Below, in pieces: positions 46,716 through 57,722 of a DNA stretch of 64,000 nt. Source of the DNA: Sternotherus odoratus (taxonomy: Eukaryota; Chordata; Testudines; Kinosternidae); NCBI GenBank assembly GCA_032164245.1, contig JAVMKO010000003.1, forward strand, positions 92,131,890-92,195,889, given 5' to 3'. Position 1 is the first letter of the stretch. Every line of letters starts with the position of its first letter. The notes below the pieces were generated by a model. The model saw only the letters and a list, made by a program, of their open reading frames with translations, was not told the DNA's origin and did not search any database. Made by a program: the position numbers and the translations under genes.

Positions 46716-48078
46716 TCAATCTAACAACACTGCTTCCTGCTCCTTTTTGATGGAGGTTAACACTGAGTTTTCAGTCTCTGTAGCTTCTGTGTCCTCATTA
46801 CCTAGGAGAATGGATCTATCTTCTTCTAGAGCAAAGACAGAGTTTTGATTTTGGCACGAATGTTTGACCACTTCATTGGGAGTTGAAAATGTTTTGTCAC
46901 ACAAGTTACATTTGTAGGGCTTGTTGGTCTGTACTAACATGTTGTCCATTTGACTGCCTTCCTCAAAAGTACAGAGTTCCAGAGTCTGTTTGTCTACCAT
47001 AGTATATGTGTCCATGCTCTGATTTAGGCACACGTGTCTGGCTGCTTGGTTGGCCCTGCAGAAGCTTTTATCGCAAGTGCTGCACTTGAAAGGTTTGCCA
47101 GTATGTATGTACATATGCTCCCTCCAGTGGCTTTTTTGAATAAATTTGCGTCCACAGATGGAACATTCATATTTCCGTCTTTTAACTTCTCTTTCTTGAT
47201 CTGCCTGCTCCAAGTTGTCTATATCTGCAATGTCTGATGGTGGTGGGGTTTCTGCCTGCTGCTGTCCATCAATTATTGGGGAATCTGAGATCTGTTGCAG
47301 CTCACTGTCACTAATCATTCCCGCTTCAGGCACTTCCATGGCATCTTTTTCAGCTGCATTATTACAAAGAGACAGGGAAATGCTACTTTCTCCCTGCTGG
47401 CTTGATGTGAAGGGTACTCCTGTGTGGATCTGAAGGTGCTCACGCAAACTGCTTCGCAGATTGAACCGACGACCACAGAGGTGACAGGCGTAGTATTTTG
47501 GGAAGCTTCCATTCCTTTTCATAATACTTGGCTTGACGTGTGCTATTGTGAGTGAAGCAGGCTGTTCATCTGAAGAAGACGCTTCCATGTTGGCTTCCTC
47601 CTCTGGAGGAGAACTATTACCCGCAGTGGAAACCAGTTCTGGAGACAGTGAAGACTGCAAAGGGTCAGAAGTGGTCATATTTGTCCGGGCCACTTGTGGC
47701 AGACTTGAAGCCAACTGTGAAAGCTGTGAGCCTTCAGACACTGGTTCTTGACTTATCCTGGAAGGCTGTGGCCTCGGTTCTCGCCCAAGTTTGTCAGTTG
47801 CTGAGGTTACCTTAGTGGGATGTCTTGTCTGGTGATCTGCAATTTGAATGCCATACAAAGACGAAGCTAATGGAAAAACTTGATCTGGATGAGAAAAGGT
47901 ACCCTGACTGGCAAGGCTGGCCTCTTGAATCAGTGGATATGCATGCAGAAACTTTATTCCCTGTTCTAATCGAACTGGGTCAATGAGCTGAGGTGCCATC
48001 TTCCCAGTATACATCAAATGCAAGAGATAACTGAAGATATCTGGTTGTATGTCAGTTGCTTTCAAACGGACACATTCA
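46716..48078 (-). CDS. ZBTB2: ZBTB2 last coding exon: end of BTB domain and four zinc fingers
   Basis: ZBTB2 is a nuclear BTB zinc-finger transcription regulator. The exon starts at 48078 after acceptor TTTTTCTTTCAG (minus strand). Joined to 50562-50734 it restores SECVRLKATD, continuing HQT from the previous exon. The 511-residue product compares with about 514 in human. It completes the BTB fold to about residue 120. Zinc finger 1 has C256, C259, H272, H276 (YACHLCGRRF) and finger 2 C363, C366, H379, H383. Fingers 3 (C390, C393, H406, C408) and 4 (C448, C451, H464, C466) have a C2HC arrangement. IKKEQEAVLLD closes the protein. The natural start codon is in the other exon; the internal TTG at 48065 is not a start. 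Confidence 0.97.
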
Positions 48079-50561
48079 CTGAAAGAAAAACAACAGTTTA
48101 GTTGAGATAAGGAACAGTCTCTAGAATCTAATCTAGGTCATTCAAGTCTGAATAAAAAATAATTAGTGCTATATGCTTGAAATACAAACATAAATTTTAA
48201 TTACAAAATTTATTTGCTTTTAAAAACGACCTCTTCATTTTAACTGAATTTTAGGAAATGCTAGCAGTGATCTCTCATCCTAACACATTAAAGAAAGAAA
48301 GCTCCAGCCGATAGACTGTAAGATCATATGTGCAGGAACCAATCCTTGAATTTATGTAGCACCATAGCTAAATGTAACACTTTTGCAAGTGCCATGCAGA
48401 AACATAGGGAGAATCACATTTGTTGTTAAATTATAAATGTGTGAATGCTAAAAGTGCAAGTGTAAAACAATAAACTATAATCCCCATAGTTCATACCAAC
48501 CCACAACTCCAGCAATGATTAGTTTTGCTTGGAAAAAGAGGGTGTAGCTTGTCATAAGAGACATGGTTTGTAGCTGTGGCAAAAGGCATTCATTTATTTG
48601 GCCAGTTAAAAAATGGCAATCTTACTCTCAGTAAACCAATTGCTTTGAAACATAAATGTGTTCTGACAGACCCTAAAATAAGAATTCTTTTCTGCTGTTA
48701 TGAATTTGCTGTCCCACACAAAATATTCTGCAGTTTACAAGGATTTCCCCCCCCCCTTGTCTTATATTAAAATCTTGCTAATAGCTAGATTAAACCCTAT
48801 CAAAGCATTCTTACTTCCAGATGATTACTTTAAGTGGCAGATCGCTAAAACAAGAAGTGTAATTTCCACATTGCAAAGCACTGAAACAATTGGGAGCTTT
48901 TATTCACTACTGTTTCATTACATCAAAGGTCATTATGTGGGTTTTCAATGTACAACATGAATATTAATTAAATTCAAGAATTTGCAATACAAAATTTGAC
49001 ACAAGCTTTTGGAAGCTAAAGAGATCATGCTACAGCCAATTTTTTCTCTTTGCTTTCCCAGCCCTTTTTTGGTTAAATGCAGCTAAATTTAGACCATCAT
49101 CTTAAGGGGCTGTTTTCACATGTATATAGCACAATATTACAATTGTTTATAAGATTACCTACTGCTGACTTTAGGCAGAGGCTGGGGAGGAGACAGTAGG
49201 GGGCATGATAAAGGGGCAATGGATTAGAAGGGGTAGGGCTTGAGGGCAAAGGACTTTGGCATAGAGCTATGCTACCTGGTCTTTGGATGAAGGGCTTTGG
49301 AGAAGGGATACAAGAGGTTAGGAGTAGGGGGGATGAAAGGAGTAGGGGGGATGAAAGGAGTGCAGGGGACTAGAGGGACAGTGATAGGCAGAGACTCTTA
49401 TTCATTGTAAACTTTAAATTCTTAATTTTCTAAATAGAAGACATTAACTATTTCATCAGGGGCATCATCCTGTTTTGGTTTTTTTTTTTTAAGTTTAGGT
49501 ATTCTGCCACTGCCACCAGGAAGCTTCTGTTTAAAATGGCATCGACCATGTGGCATGACCTCACCCATACAGTGAGTGAGGTCAACAGTGCTACAGAGTA
49601 TGGGAACACGGTTTCCACAGGCTCCTGCCCCACTACCTTCAATCTGAATAAGAGGCATCCCTCTCTCCATAGTCCACCACTCCTATTTTCCCCCCAGGTA
49701 TACCTTCTCTTCTCCAACTCTTGTTAAAATATGTAGGGAGGGAACATCACCTTGATGGATGTTAGAGCTATCTGAGCTGACTCTCTACCTGTGGACGTTC
49801 TATACCAGTTTCAAAATTTTAGTGCTAGTTCAAAACACTTTAAGAGTTACGGTTGAACTTGTTATTGGTGTTAGCTGGACTCCAGTAAACAATACCTGCT
49901 TTTCAAAAATTCTACCCTTAAAAAACACTCCTCCTCCCAATATTTTTTTTTCAGTGTCAGGAAATAAACAACTAAGGGGTGCAGACTGTCTCCACTGCCA
50001 TGTAATCTTTCATTGTTCACTATCATCCCACCAAACCTTAACTTTGTAATATTTTTGCAAAGATTAAAAACAAATATCTTACAGATTAAAAACAAATGAT
50101 TAAAAAGATTGAACAAATGATTAAAAATGATTTAAAAGATTTAAAACAAATGTCTTACAGATTTTACAATGCCATTTTTCACACTCTCCTAGTAATTAGT
50201 TACTGGCTCTTGGGATTTCTTTTGCATATTTGAGGAGATAAAGTTAAGTTTGGGTGGATGACAATGTCCAAGAACTACACAGAAGTGGAGACAAGGCTGG
50301 CTAACTTAACTATTCACTTTGAGATATTCTAATGAGTGTTTGTTTTTTAAAGATGAAGATTTTTTGTTGAAGTATAATACTAGTTTTGGAAGTTAGCTGG
50401 ATTCCAATGAAATACAATTTCAACCTTATTACTTCTTGATGACATTCCTTATTTACAAATAAGAATAGATTCCAGGTTCTCTATGACTATTAACCAAACA
50501 AAAATCAAATGAACACTTTTTAAATGAATAACATTTTAACACTCAACCTCTCTATAGTTAC
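48079..50561 (-). other. ZBTB2: ZBTB2 intron between coding exons
   Basis: GT donor at 50561-50560 and AG acceptor at 48080-48079 (minus strand). Contains a short tandem repeat (GATGAAAGGAGTAGGGGG, about 49333-49371) and an A-rich degenerate repeat with ACAAATATCTTACAGATT-like units (about 50060-50160). No other gene. Confidence 0.75.
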
Positions 50562-50734
50562 CTGGTCTGATGAACAAACAACATCTTAAAGTAGTTGGAG
50601 AAAGAAGCAAGGACAGATTTGTGTGCCTTGAAGTAGACATCACCAATAGCAACTGTGCAGTCACACAGGAAACCAAACTCCCTCTGAGCATTTAGCTGCT
50701 GTAGCAGTATAAGTCCGTGGTTGGCCAGATCCAT
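50562..50734 (-). CDS. ZBTB2: ZBTB2 first coding exon: BTB domain start
   Basis: On the minus strand, ATG at 50734-50732 opens [20 protein letters not shown], followed by the BTB core ([20 protein letters not shown], then [13 protein letters not shown]). It encodes 57 codons plus two bases (AG), then donor GTAACT, in phase with the next exon. An acceptor TTTGCTTTTCAG (50746-50745 = AG) lies ten bases upstream of the ATG, so the untranslated leader comes from another exon. BTB domains mediate dimerisation and co-repressor contact. The N terminus matches the human protein as I recall it, without change. Confidence 0.97.
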
Positions 50735-52140
50735 TTTTTACACTCTGAAAAGCAAATTACATTTATGTAAAAGTATTTACTTAGCAGTAGATATACACAA
50801 ACATTCTTCTTCAATATACGTTGTGCTTCTACTGCATCTTTCATGCAAGAGTATCAAGGTACTTTATAAACAGTGTCTTATAGGTAAATATCCCCATTTT
50901 ATAGAGGGTTGACTTATTTGCTCAGGGTCACATAACAAGACAGTGGTAGACATGAGTATTCGGGTAGGAGATATCTAAAAGATAAGCATACACAACCCAA
51001 GAGGGGAAGAGAGACAAAAGAAAGAAGATGAGCAAGAGACAAATGAGTTTATTTTTAAGGGGAGATTGTATTGAAGGTTTTTGCTACTATTTTTTTATAT
51101 AAGGATAGTCTGGTCACTTGGTAGACCTTTACCTCCTCAAAATTTCAATCACCTCCATCAATACCTCAGTGTGGGTAGAGGAGATCACTGCCAAACACAT
51201 GTAAAAGAAAACACCTACTTGCAGGGCAACTGAAAATCCAAACAGGGCTTGGAAAACCTCACTTGCCCAGGGTGAATGATAATTTGGAGAGGCAAGAGGA
51301 GCCAGGGGTGCTATACTTGCTGACTCTTTCCCCTGAGGCCAAACCTGTGAGTGGAAGCAGCTCAGAAATGGATGCTGTATTAAGGGGGAGGTGGAACAGG
51401 AGCAAAGCAGTCCAGAGGTGCCATTACTGATTTTGTTCCGGATTAAGGAGGTGAATGCAGGACACAATGCAGTACAGAAGCAGCTCAGGAGCTGCTACTA
51501 CTTTCTCAAGAATAGGGAGGCAGAGTAGGGAGTGCAGCATCCTCTAGAACCCAATGTTTTAGTTTTCAGGATGGGGGGCCAAGAAAGTCTTTGAGTGGAT
51601 GAGTGCATATGTGAGTGTAAGTGAGTGCGTGGGGGTTAATGGAAAAAACAAAATGAGGTGGGATAAAGTACAGGAGAGAGACTTTGGAAAGATGGGAGAG
51701 ATGGAAAATAGAGAACACAGACAGCAAGAAAAAGAGTAATGGGTATAAAGCAGTGGAATAAAGCTGTAGGAAGGAAAACAAACATCCACAACAATTTAGA
51801 AAAACATACATGATCTATAATTGAAAAGAAAGAGACAGTGAAGTCAGGAAGGGGGAACTGTAACAAGACCATGGGTATGTTTTCCAAAGTGTAATAGAAC
51901 ATTTTAAACAATATTACAACAATGCAAAACTGTATTTTTCCTTTCAATTAGAGGAGAGGGATGGTGGTATAGGTATTTCACCTTAGCTAACAGGTTTAGT
52001 CATTGGAGTAACAGGTATTAGATGTTTTTCAAACTTGCTGAAGGACCAAGGCATTATTACACTCTGGGACTGCAATTAGTTACCAGGCTGTTTCAATACA
52101 TTGCACTGACACAGAAGTTTATATGAAATTATTAAATATG

Positions 52141-52271
52141 ATCACTGTGACGAAGTGGGAGTACTGTGTGTGTGTGCTTCAGTTTCCCCTATGCATTTCT
52201 TAAGTGTCTATGTGAAGGGATAGGGGAAACTGAAGCACACACACACAGTACTCCCACTTCGTCACAATCAC
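52141..52271. mobile_element. Hairpin MITE with perfect 47-bp arms
   Basis: Arms 52146-52192 and 52220-52266 are exact reverse complements over 47 bp, with a 27-base loop. The arm starts TGTGACGAAGTGGGAGTACT and includes a (TG)n run. ATCAC is duplicated on both sides (52141-52145 and 52267-52271). The TGTGACGAAGTGGG end is one I associate with abundant turtle DNA elements. Confidence 0.85.
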
Positions 52272-52284
52272 CTCATAAACAAAG

Positions 52285-52695
52285 TAAGGAAATATAACCT
52301 AGATGGAGCTACTATAAGGCATAACTGGTTGGAAATCTGTTCCTAGAGAGTAGTTATCGGTGGTTCACAGTCAAGCTGGAAGGGCATATCAAGTGGGGTT
52401 CCACGAGGGTCAGTTCTAGGTCTGATTCAATATCTTCATCAATGATTAAGGCAATGGCATAGATCCATGGTTCTCAAACTTTAGCAACCCAAGGACTCCG
52501 GTTTCGATTTTAAAATTTTCACAGACCCCCCAAACCTCCCTCTCAGCCCCAGCCTCTGTCCCCACTTCCCTCCCCCACCCAACCCCTTCCCTTCTCCCTG
52601 CTCTCCCCCACCCTGGTGTCTCCTGCACCCCACTGAGTGCAGGGGTTTGGACTAGAAGACCTCTCAAGGTCCCCTACAGTCCTACAATTCTATGT
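52285..52695 (+). mobile_element. CR1 LINE 3' part with an inserted hAT-like piece
   Basis: 52285-52465 matches the CR1 segment with GTAGTTATCGGTGGTTCACA and ATCTTCATCAATGATTAAGG. 52467 onwards begins CATGGTTCTCAAACTTTAGC, a hAT-like terminus with a C-rich interior. 52635-52695 returns to the CR1 3' end (TGGACTAGAAGACCTCTCAA then TACAATTCTATG). Confidence 0.65.
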
Positions 52696-53262
52696 GTAAA
52701 GTGAGTCAGAACGGGGGAAGAACAAATACAGTGTACAAAAGGAGTATTTAATTACAAATACTACTGCTTAACAAGAAAAAATTACTTCCCAACATCGTAA
52801 AGGCCATAAAGCACACAAGCTGGCATTTGATATTTGTGGCTCTGCAAATATTATAATAAATTCTCTAAAATGAATATTTGATCTATCAACAACAAAAAAA
52901 AGCACATTCATAGTTCAGGTTCCAATCCTGTTAGGTGCTCCACTCAAACAGACTTTGTGACAACATGGAACACTTTGCAAGTTCAAGCCTTTCTTTTTAT
53001 GCAATATTTTTGTGACATCTCAGGATTTACAAACTAATCAGGGCTGTATCGATTGTACTTGGATAGAAGACCTGTAGGCAAGATGCGATCCAGCTGTTGG
53101 GGTCACATGTTAGGAGGCACTCTTTATTTACCTTCTACTACCTAAGCTTGTCCTGGATACAATATCATTTCCTTTTCTAAACTGTAGAATTAATATAGCT
53201 TAAATACTATCCAGGATGACATTAGCTTAATAGGTCTGTACACATGCCACATTTATGGGTAC

Positions 53263-53428
53263 TCAAAAATGATAAGAATCAGAGAGGTAGCCGTGTTAGT
53301 CTGGAATTGCAGAAGTGACAAAGAGTCCTGTAGCACCTTAAAGACTAAGTAAAGTATTGAAGCATAAGCTTTCATGGGCTAATACCCACTTTGTCCGATG
53401 CATGCAGTGGCTTTATCAAAAATGATAA
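53263..53428 (+). mobile_element. SINE-like repeat with 13-bp target duplication
   Basis: TCAAAAATGATAA flanks the element exactly on both sides (53263-53275 and 53416-53428). The body at 53276-53415 starts AATCAGAGAGGTAGCCGTGT and continues through GTCCTGTAGCACCTTAAAGA and CATAAGCTTTCATGGGCTAA. A 13-bp duplication indicates target-primed retroposition. Confidence 0.85.
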
Positions 53429-53749
53429 AATGCTTTGGAATCAAAGGCACTAAAAACTAATTCCATTTTCACACTCACCCTGGTGAAGGGGAAAAGAGTG
53501 AGGGAACCACCTCTTATTTTGTTTTCGAACAATATCTAAGTTGTTTTCAGCTTAGGACAAATCATGACTTTATTATATGATCACTAGGTTGAAGTATTAG
53601 CTAAATAAGGTTGATCTAATAAATCAATTTAATAATACAATTTTGTATTTAAAACAACTTTACCACATGGAAATATCTCTGTGCTTAATACTATGGAGAA
53701 GATCCTATTACTAAGGACTTGGCTATTGTATAGCACTCTAACTTACTGG

Positions 53750-53895
53750 CTCAGGGGTGTGAAAAATCACTCCCCATGAATGCAGCAAGTCTGAGGGCTT
53801 TAAAGCACTAGTGTGGACAGGCGCCCAGTGCTCAGAGCTAATCCCCTCATTCCTGTGGCAGCACTGTGAAGTTTCCAGCATAGCCATGCCCCAGG
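53750..53895. mobile_element. MITE fragment, Harbinger-like
   Basis: Contains AGGGGTGTGAAAAATCACTC, TTTAAAGCACTAGTGTGGAC and GTGCTCAGAGCTAA, interior blocks of the GGCCATGTCTACACT-type elements. Ends are not recognisable. Confidence 0.4.
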
Positions 53896-54229
53896 TTGCT
53901 GGCAGCTTGGATGGGCTACTTTGTTCTGCTGGTGATCAATTCTAAGGATCAGTTTTTGAAGTCAGGTAAACAGAGTAACAGATAAAAACCGTAATTCACT
54001 GAAGTGTCCCTTTGCGAGCTTTTAGAAGTCGGTCATGGAGAGCCAACATATAAAAGAGAAAAATTAGGTCAATGTAATTCTAAAGAGAAAAGACAAATCA
54101 CCTCCAAGGAGCGGGGGTCCTGGTAGCAGGTTAGGAGGTGGGAGATGTCTCACCATGGGAGGGGCTGGGAGACTGGTGCCCCGGGGTAAGGCTGGTTTGC
54201 TACAGGAGCCAGAATACACTGGACCACTG

Positions 54230-55800
54230 ATTAAAACGTGAGCCCCGCGCGGGCCCCATGGCGGCCGAGCCGCTGCCGGGCGAGGGGCTCCCGCCAGCAG
54301 TACAGCGCTGCGAGGCCTGGGCGGAGGCGGCTTCCAGCGCCGGGTTGGCGCTGCGCGGGCAAGTCACCGGGCGCGGAGGCAGCGCGAGGCTGGGCAGTTC
54401 TCCGCGCCCGACCCCCCGGTCCCTGGCAGCCCCCCGCCCGGACACTGCAGCCGGGCCGCGGGGGGCCAACGAGCGGGCTGGGGGACAGCGGCTAGTTTCA
54501 GCCATGGCGGGGGGGGGGAGGAGGGGGGGAGGGGTGGCGCCGCCAGAGCGGCCTCGGCTTGGGCGTCAGTAGGGCTGGGCCCAGCTGCTGGGAGCTCAAC
54601 GGCCCGCCCCTCCCCCAACCCCGCGGGCAGCGAGCTCCGGCGAGGGCGGGGTGGAGTCTCGCGGTTGCTCCTCCACCCCCTCAGGAGTCACACTCGGCCT
54701 GCGGCAGCGGGGACCGAGCCGCCTTCTCATTGGTCGCCGAGGCGGAAGGTTGAGTGGGCGCGCGCCGCTCTTACTGGCTGGGCCCCGCCCCCTCGCGCAC
54801 GCGACGCGCGCACGGACGGGACGGAGCCGGCGCAAGCAAGACGCAGCGCGAGCGGAGCCGCCAGGGCGCGCGAGACGGGATCCACCGCTGCCGCCAGGGC
54901 CGCCCAGCCTGCTGAGGGGAACCAGACGGAGCCGCCCCCTCCCGCTTCGCGCGGCTCCCTCGCCCCTCCCCCACGCCGGATGCCGCCGCAGGGGGCCGCT
55001 CCGCTGCGGGCGCGAAGGGCGGGGAGAGCGCGCGAGGGCCCCAACCGACCGAACCGAGCCCTGCGCGGGCCGGAGGGGGGAGGCCGCGCGAGGAAGGAGA
55101 CCGATTCTCCCCGCCCGGCCCCCATTTCCCCGCCCCGCGCGGCCTGGATGGAGCCGCCCGGTCGGGAGGCCAGGGGGCTCCGGCGGCGCCAGGCGCTGCT
55201 CCTGCCGCCCCCATCCCCCTGCCGCCGCGCCCGCTCCAGCACCCGCGGCCGGCCCGGGCCCGCTCCCCTCACGCACAATGGCGGGGGCTGGGCCCGGCCG
55301 CTCCCGCCTTCGCCCGGGTGGCTCGGTGCGGCGGGGATCGGGCACGTGGGGACGGCTCCGGCCCCCCTGCGGTCCCGGGCGCGGGACACTCACCTGGGGG
55401 CTCGGGCCGCTGTGGCGCCTGGTCCCGCTCGGGCCGCCGCCGTCTCCGCGCCCAGCAGCAACAACGGAGTCAGCGCGGCGGCGGCGGCGGCTTTTCCTGT
55501 CCGGTTACGTTAGGGTCACATGACCGAGAGCGGAGCACAGAGGCTGCAGCGAGGAGCCCCCGCCGGGGGGGAGGGGAGGCGGCGAACGCTGGTGGCGGCA
55601 GCAGCAGGAGCCACCCCGCCCCTCCCCTCTCTCTCTCCCCGCGCCCAGCACAGGCCGCACCGGGCCGGGGCTCCCCGTTCAGCCCCTGCTCCGAGCCGCC
55701 CGCCACAGCTCCCCCTCCCCCCGCCGAACGGGGACCCGGAGCCTGCCCCCCCGCGCCTTATTGTTGGGGAGCCCCCCCTTTAAAACCGTAGAGGGGGTGG
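54230..55800. promoter_or_regulatory. ZBTB2: CpG island, ZBTB2 promoter region
   Basis: About 1.6 kb of very GC- and CpG-rich sequence in otherwise AT-rich DNA. It contains the ZBTB2 first-exon donor at 55393/55394. YY1-like ATGGCGG sites occur at 54258-54264, 54504-54510 and 55278-55284. An E-box of the MITF/TFE/USF type (GGGTCACATGACC, 55513-55525) lies just upstream of the inferred exon. Long open frames here on both strands come from base composition. No TATA box was seen, as expected for a housekeeping-type promoter. Confidence 0.85.
55394..55512 (-). other. ZBTB2: ZBTB2 untranslated first exon (3' boundary seen, 5' end inferred)
   Basis: On the minus strand the exon ends CGAGCCCCCAG with donor GTGAGTGTCCC (55393-). 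It is joined to the acceptor at 50746-50745, ten bases before the ATG. A (CGG)5 tract (55476-55490) would be in the leader as GCC repeats. The transcription start was not determined; I placed it short of the E-box at 55513. Confidence 0.6.
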
Positions 55801-56186
55801 GCGAGGTGAAGCCCGAGTGTAGCGCCCCCCCCCCCGCCCTAACCACATCCTGCTGCTGAGGGCGCAGCCTGCTCCTGGGAAGGGGGATCCGAGGCCGGGC
55901 TCATGTCGGGGCCCGTTTCAGGCGCAGCGGACCACCGTGGCCTGGTTGGACTTGGGGTGGAGGAGTGCATGGCCGCCTCTGTGCGGTGCCCACACACCCA
56001 CTCCATGCTCCCAAACTCCCTGGACCTGCCTACTTTTGACTTTTCCTTTGGTAGGGCTTGGCCAGTGAGAGCAGCTTGTGCTGCTCAGGAGTGCCCCTCT
56101 GTCGGGGAGGCATCTTCAAAATTATACTGGAAACTGGGTGTGGATACTATACTAAGTTTAAAATGCAGTTTAAAGCATCCACTTAA
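55801..56186. other. Upstream flank of the ZBTB2 CpG island
   Basis: GC content falls off here. No gene or clear repeat recognised. Confidence 0.4.
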
Positions 56187-56278
56187 ACCTTGACTACATT
56201 ATTAAAAATACCCATGATCAGCACTGGGCAGAACTGCTTCAGTGCTGGAAGTGGATGGACGGTAAGTGTAGTCAAGGT
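56187..56278. mobile_element. 92-bp MITE
   Basis: Termini ACCTTGACTACA and TGTAGTCAAGGT are exact 12-bp inverted repeats around a short non-coding interior. Confidence 0.65.
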
Positions 56279-56529
56279 CTATCTGGTCAGCACCATTTCT
56301 GAATCCATGGTAAAGTCTTGGTCTGGTTCTGCTCATCAGCAACAGGCATCTTTTGTGATAAAGCAAGGCTTTAAGATGTATCTAGATGGTTTTATCTATT
56401 GCAAGTGGTTGTGCCCTTGCTCAGATCACATTGGTTAATGTGGAAGTTGCTGTTGTAAAGGGGATGGTAAAGACCCATCAAAACAGAAAGTACAGAGTAT
56501 AGCAGGCTTTACTTTAATGCTGGGTTTTA

Positions 56530-56725
56530 AAGGTACATCTACATAGCAGTTAAACACCTGTGGCTGGCCTGTGTCGGACTGATTGGCTCAGGGTATGTGA
56601 CTGTTAAATTGCATTCATGCTTGAGGCTGGAGTCCAAGCTCTGCGACCCTGCTAGGGGGAAGGGTCCAAAAGCCAGGACTCCAGCCTGAGCCCAAATGTC
56701 TACACTGCAATTTTATAGCTCTACA
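56530..56725. mobile_element. MITE related to 8053-8245
   Basis: It starts AGGTACATCTACATAGCAGT and ends TGTCTACACTGCAATTTTAT. The inner blocks GGCTGGAGTCCAAGCTCTGC and its near-complement GCCAGGACTCCAGCCTGAGC form an internal hairpin. Confidence 0.6.
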
Positions 56726-57060
56726 GCTATATATCTATATCCCTGGAAGCCCTTAGACATACCTAAGAGGTTAATTTAGGTAAGACAGGTTTATACTTTA
56801 CAGGACTTTCAAATATATAATACATAAACTCTGCAGTCTAAAATATTAGTTTAAAACGTTGCTCAAGTGAAAAATGCAGTTGGAATGTCTGTTTTTCATA
56901 CTCTGTAGTTTTAAAATACTTCTAGTTTTAAAAGTTTAGACAATCTTTTCATAAAAGTTTCCTCTGCAACTTTCACACTTTTGACCATGCCCATTTCTTC
57001 TAGTGGGAGGGAAGGGAGAGGCGGTATTGGAGCAAGACCTCATCTTACTAAGACTTGATA

Positions 57061-57252
57061 TACAGTCGGACCCCGCAATACCGCGACGATTGGGATCCAA
57101 AAATACCCGATCGCGGTAAACGCGGGGTCGTGCTACTGCGGGGTCGCAGCACATCAAAGTGCCGCGTGCTGCCGCCATCGGGAGCTGACGCGCCCGGTGC
57201 TATAAGCGGGTTCGCGCTATAGCGGGGTGCGGTATTGCGGGGTTCCACTGTA
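57061..57252. mobile_element. Tigger/pogo-like MITE with TA target duplication
   Basis: The body at 57063-57250 begins CAGTCGGACCCCGCAATACC and ends GGTATTGCGGGGTTCCACTG, inverted repeats of about 22 bp with two mismatches. TA lies on both sides (57061-57062 and 57251-57252). CpG-rich interior, no transposase. Confidence 0.8.
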
Positions 57253-57557
57253 TTGTACAGAACACTTGTATTACAAAGTAGCATAAATAAATGTGAACAA
57301 AATACATTGATGTGATCCTTGTTCTTTGAATTGTTTGCTTCCTTATTTACACATTTCAGTACTTTGCAAATGGCCACAGACATGAATGTGAATTGAGTGA
57401 GCTTTCTCGGTGGAAAGAGCAAAGGGGGAGTCACCTGAGAAATTGGGGTACAGTATCCCACCTCAGCAGTCTACATGTATTTTTCTTTGCTTCACTTCTG
57501 TAGTCTCCCAAGTCCAGATTTGAATTTTAATACTTGTGTATGCATGTATGTTATGAA

Positions 57558-57722
57558 TAGAGCTGATCAGAAAATAGATCTCTCTGCTGAAAATTTCAGG
57601 TTTTTCGCTGAAAAATCAAGTTTTAAGGTGGAAATAAACACTTTTCACCAAAATATTCAATTAGTTGAAAAACCTAATTTTCCATCAAAACAATTTGGTG
57701 GTCAAATCTTTGACCAGCTCTA
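57558..57722. mobile_element. 165-bp MITE (TAGAGCTGGTCA termini)
   Basis: Left end TAGAGCTGATCA, right end TTGACCAGCTCTA, inverted with one mismatch. The A/T-rich interior holds GAAAATTT- and GAAAAA-type blocks. Confidence 0.7.

Larger units (their letters stand above)
50745..55393 (-). other. ZBTB2: ZBTB2 first intron
   Basis: Runs between the CpG-island donor (55393) and the acceptor at 50746-50745. It contains the hairpin element 52141-52271, CR1 pieces, one SINE-like copy and a MITE fragment. From 50745 to 52140 and from 52700 to 53260 I see no other assignable feature, apart from a purine-rich region at about 51580-51760. Confidence 0.7.

Noticed and set aside
48063..48065. TTG at 48065 as ZBTB2 start
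   Set aside because: The frame continues to a splice acceptor at 48079-48080 and joins to the ATG exon at 50734.
54596..55523. Several 150-290 codon frames on both strands in the CpG island
   Set aside because: Low-complexity Arg/Pro/Gly/Ala translations overlapping on both strands, explained by GC content.
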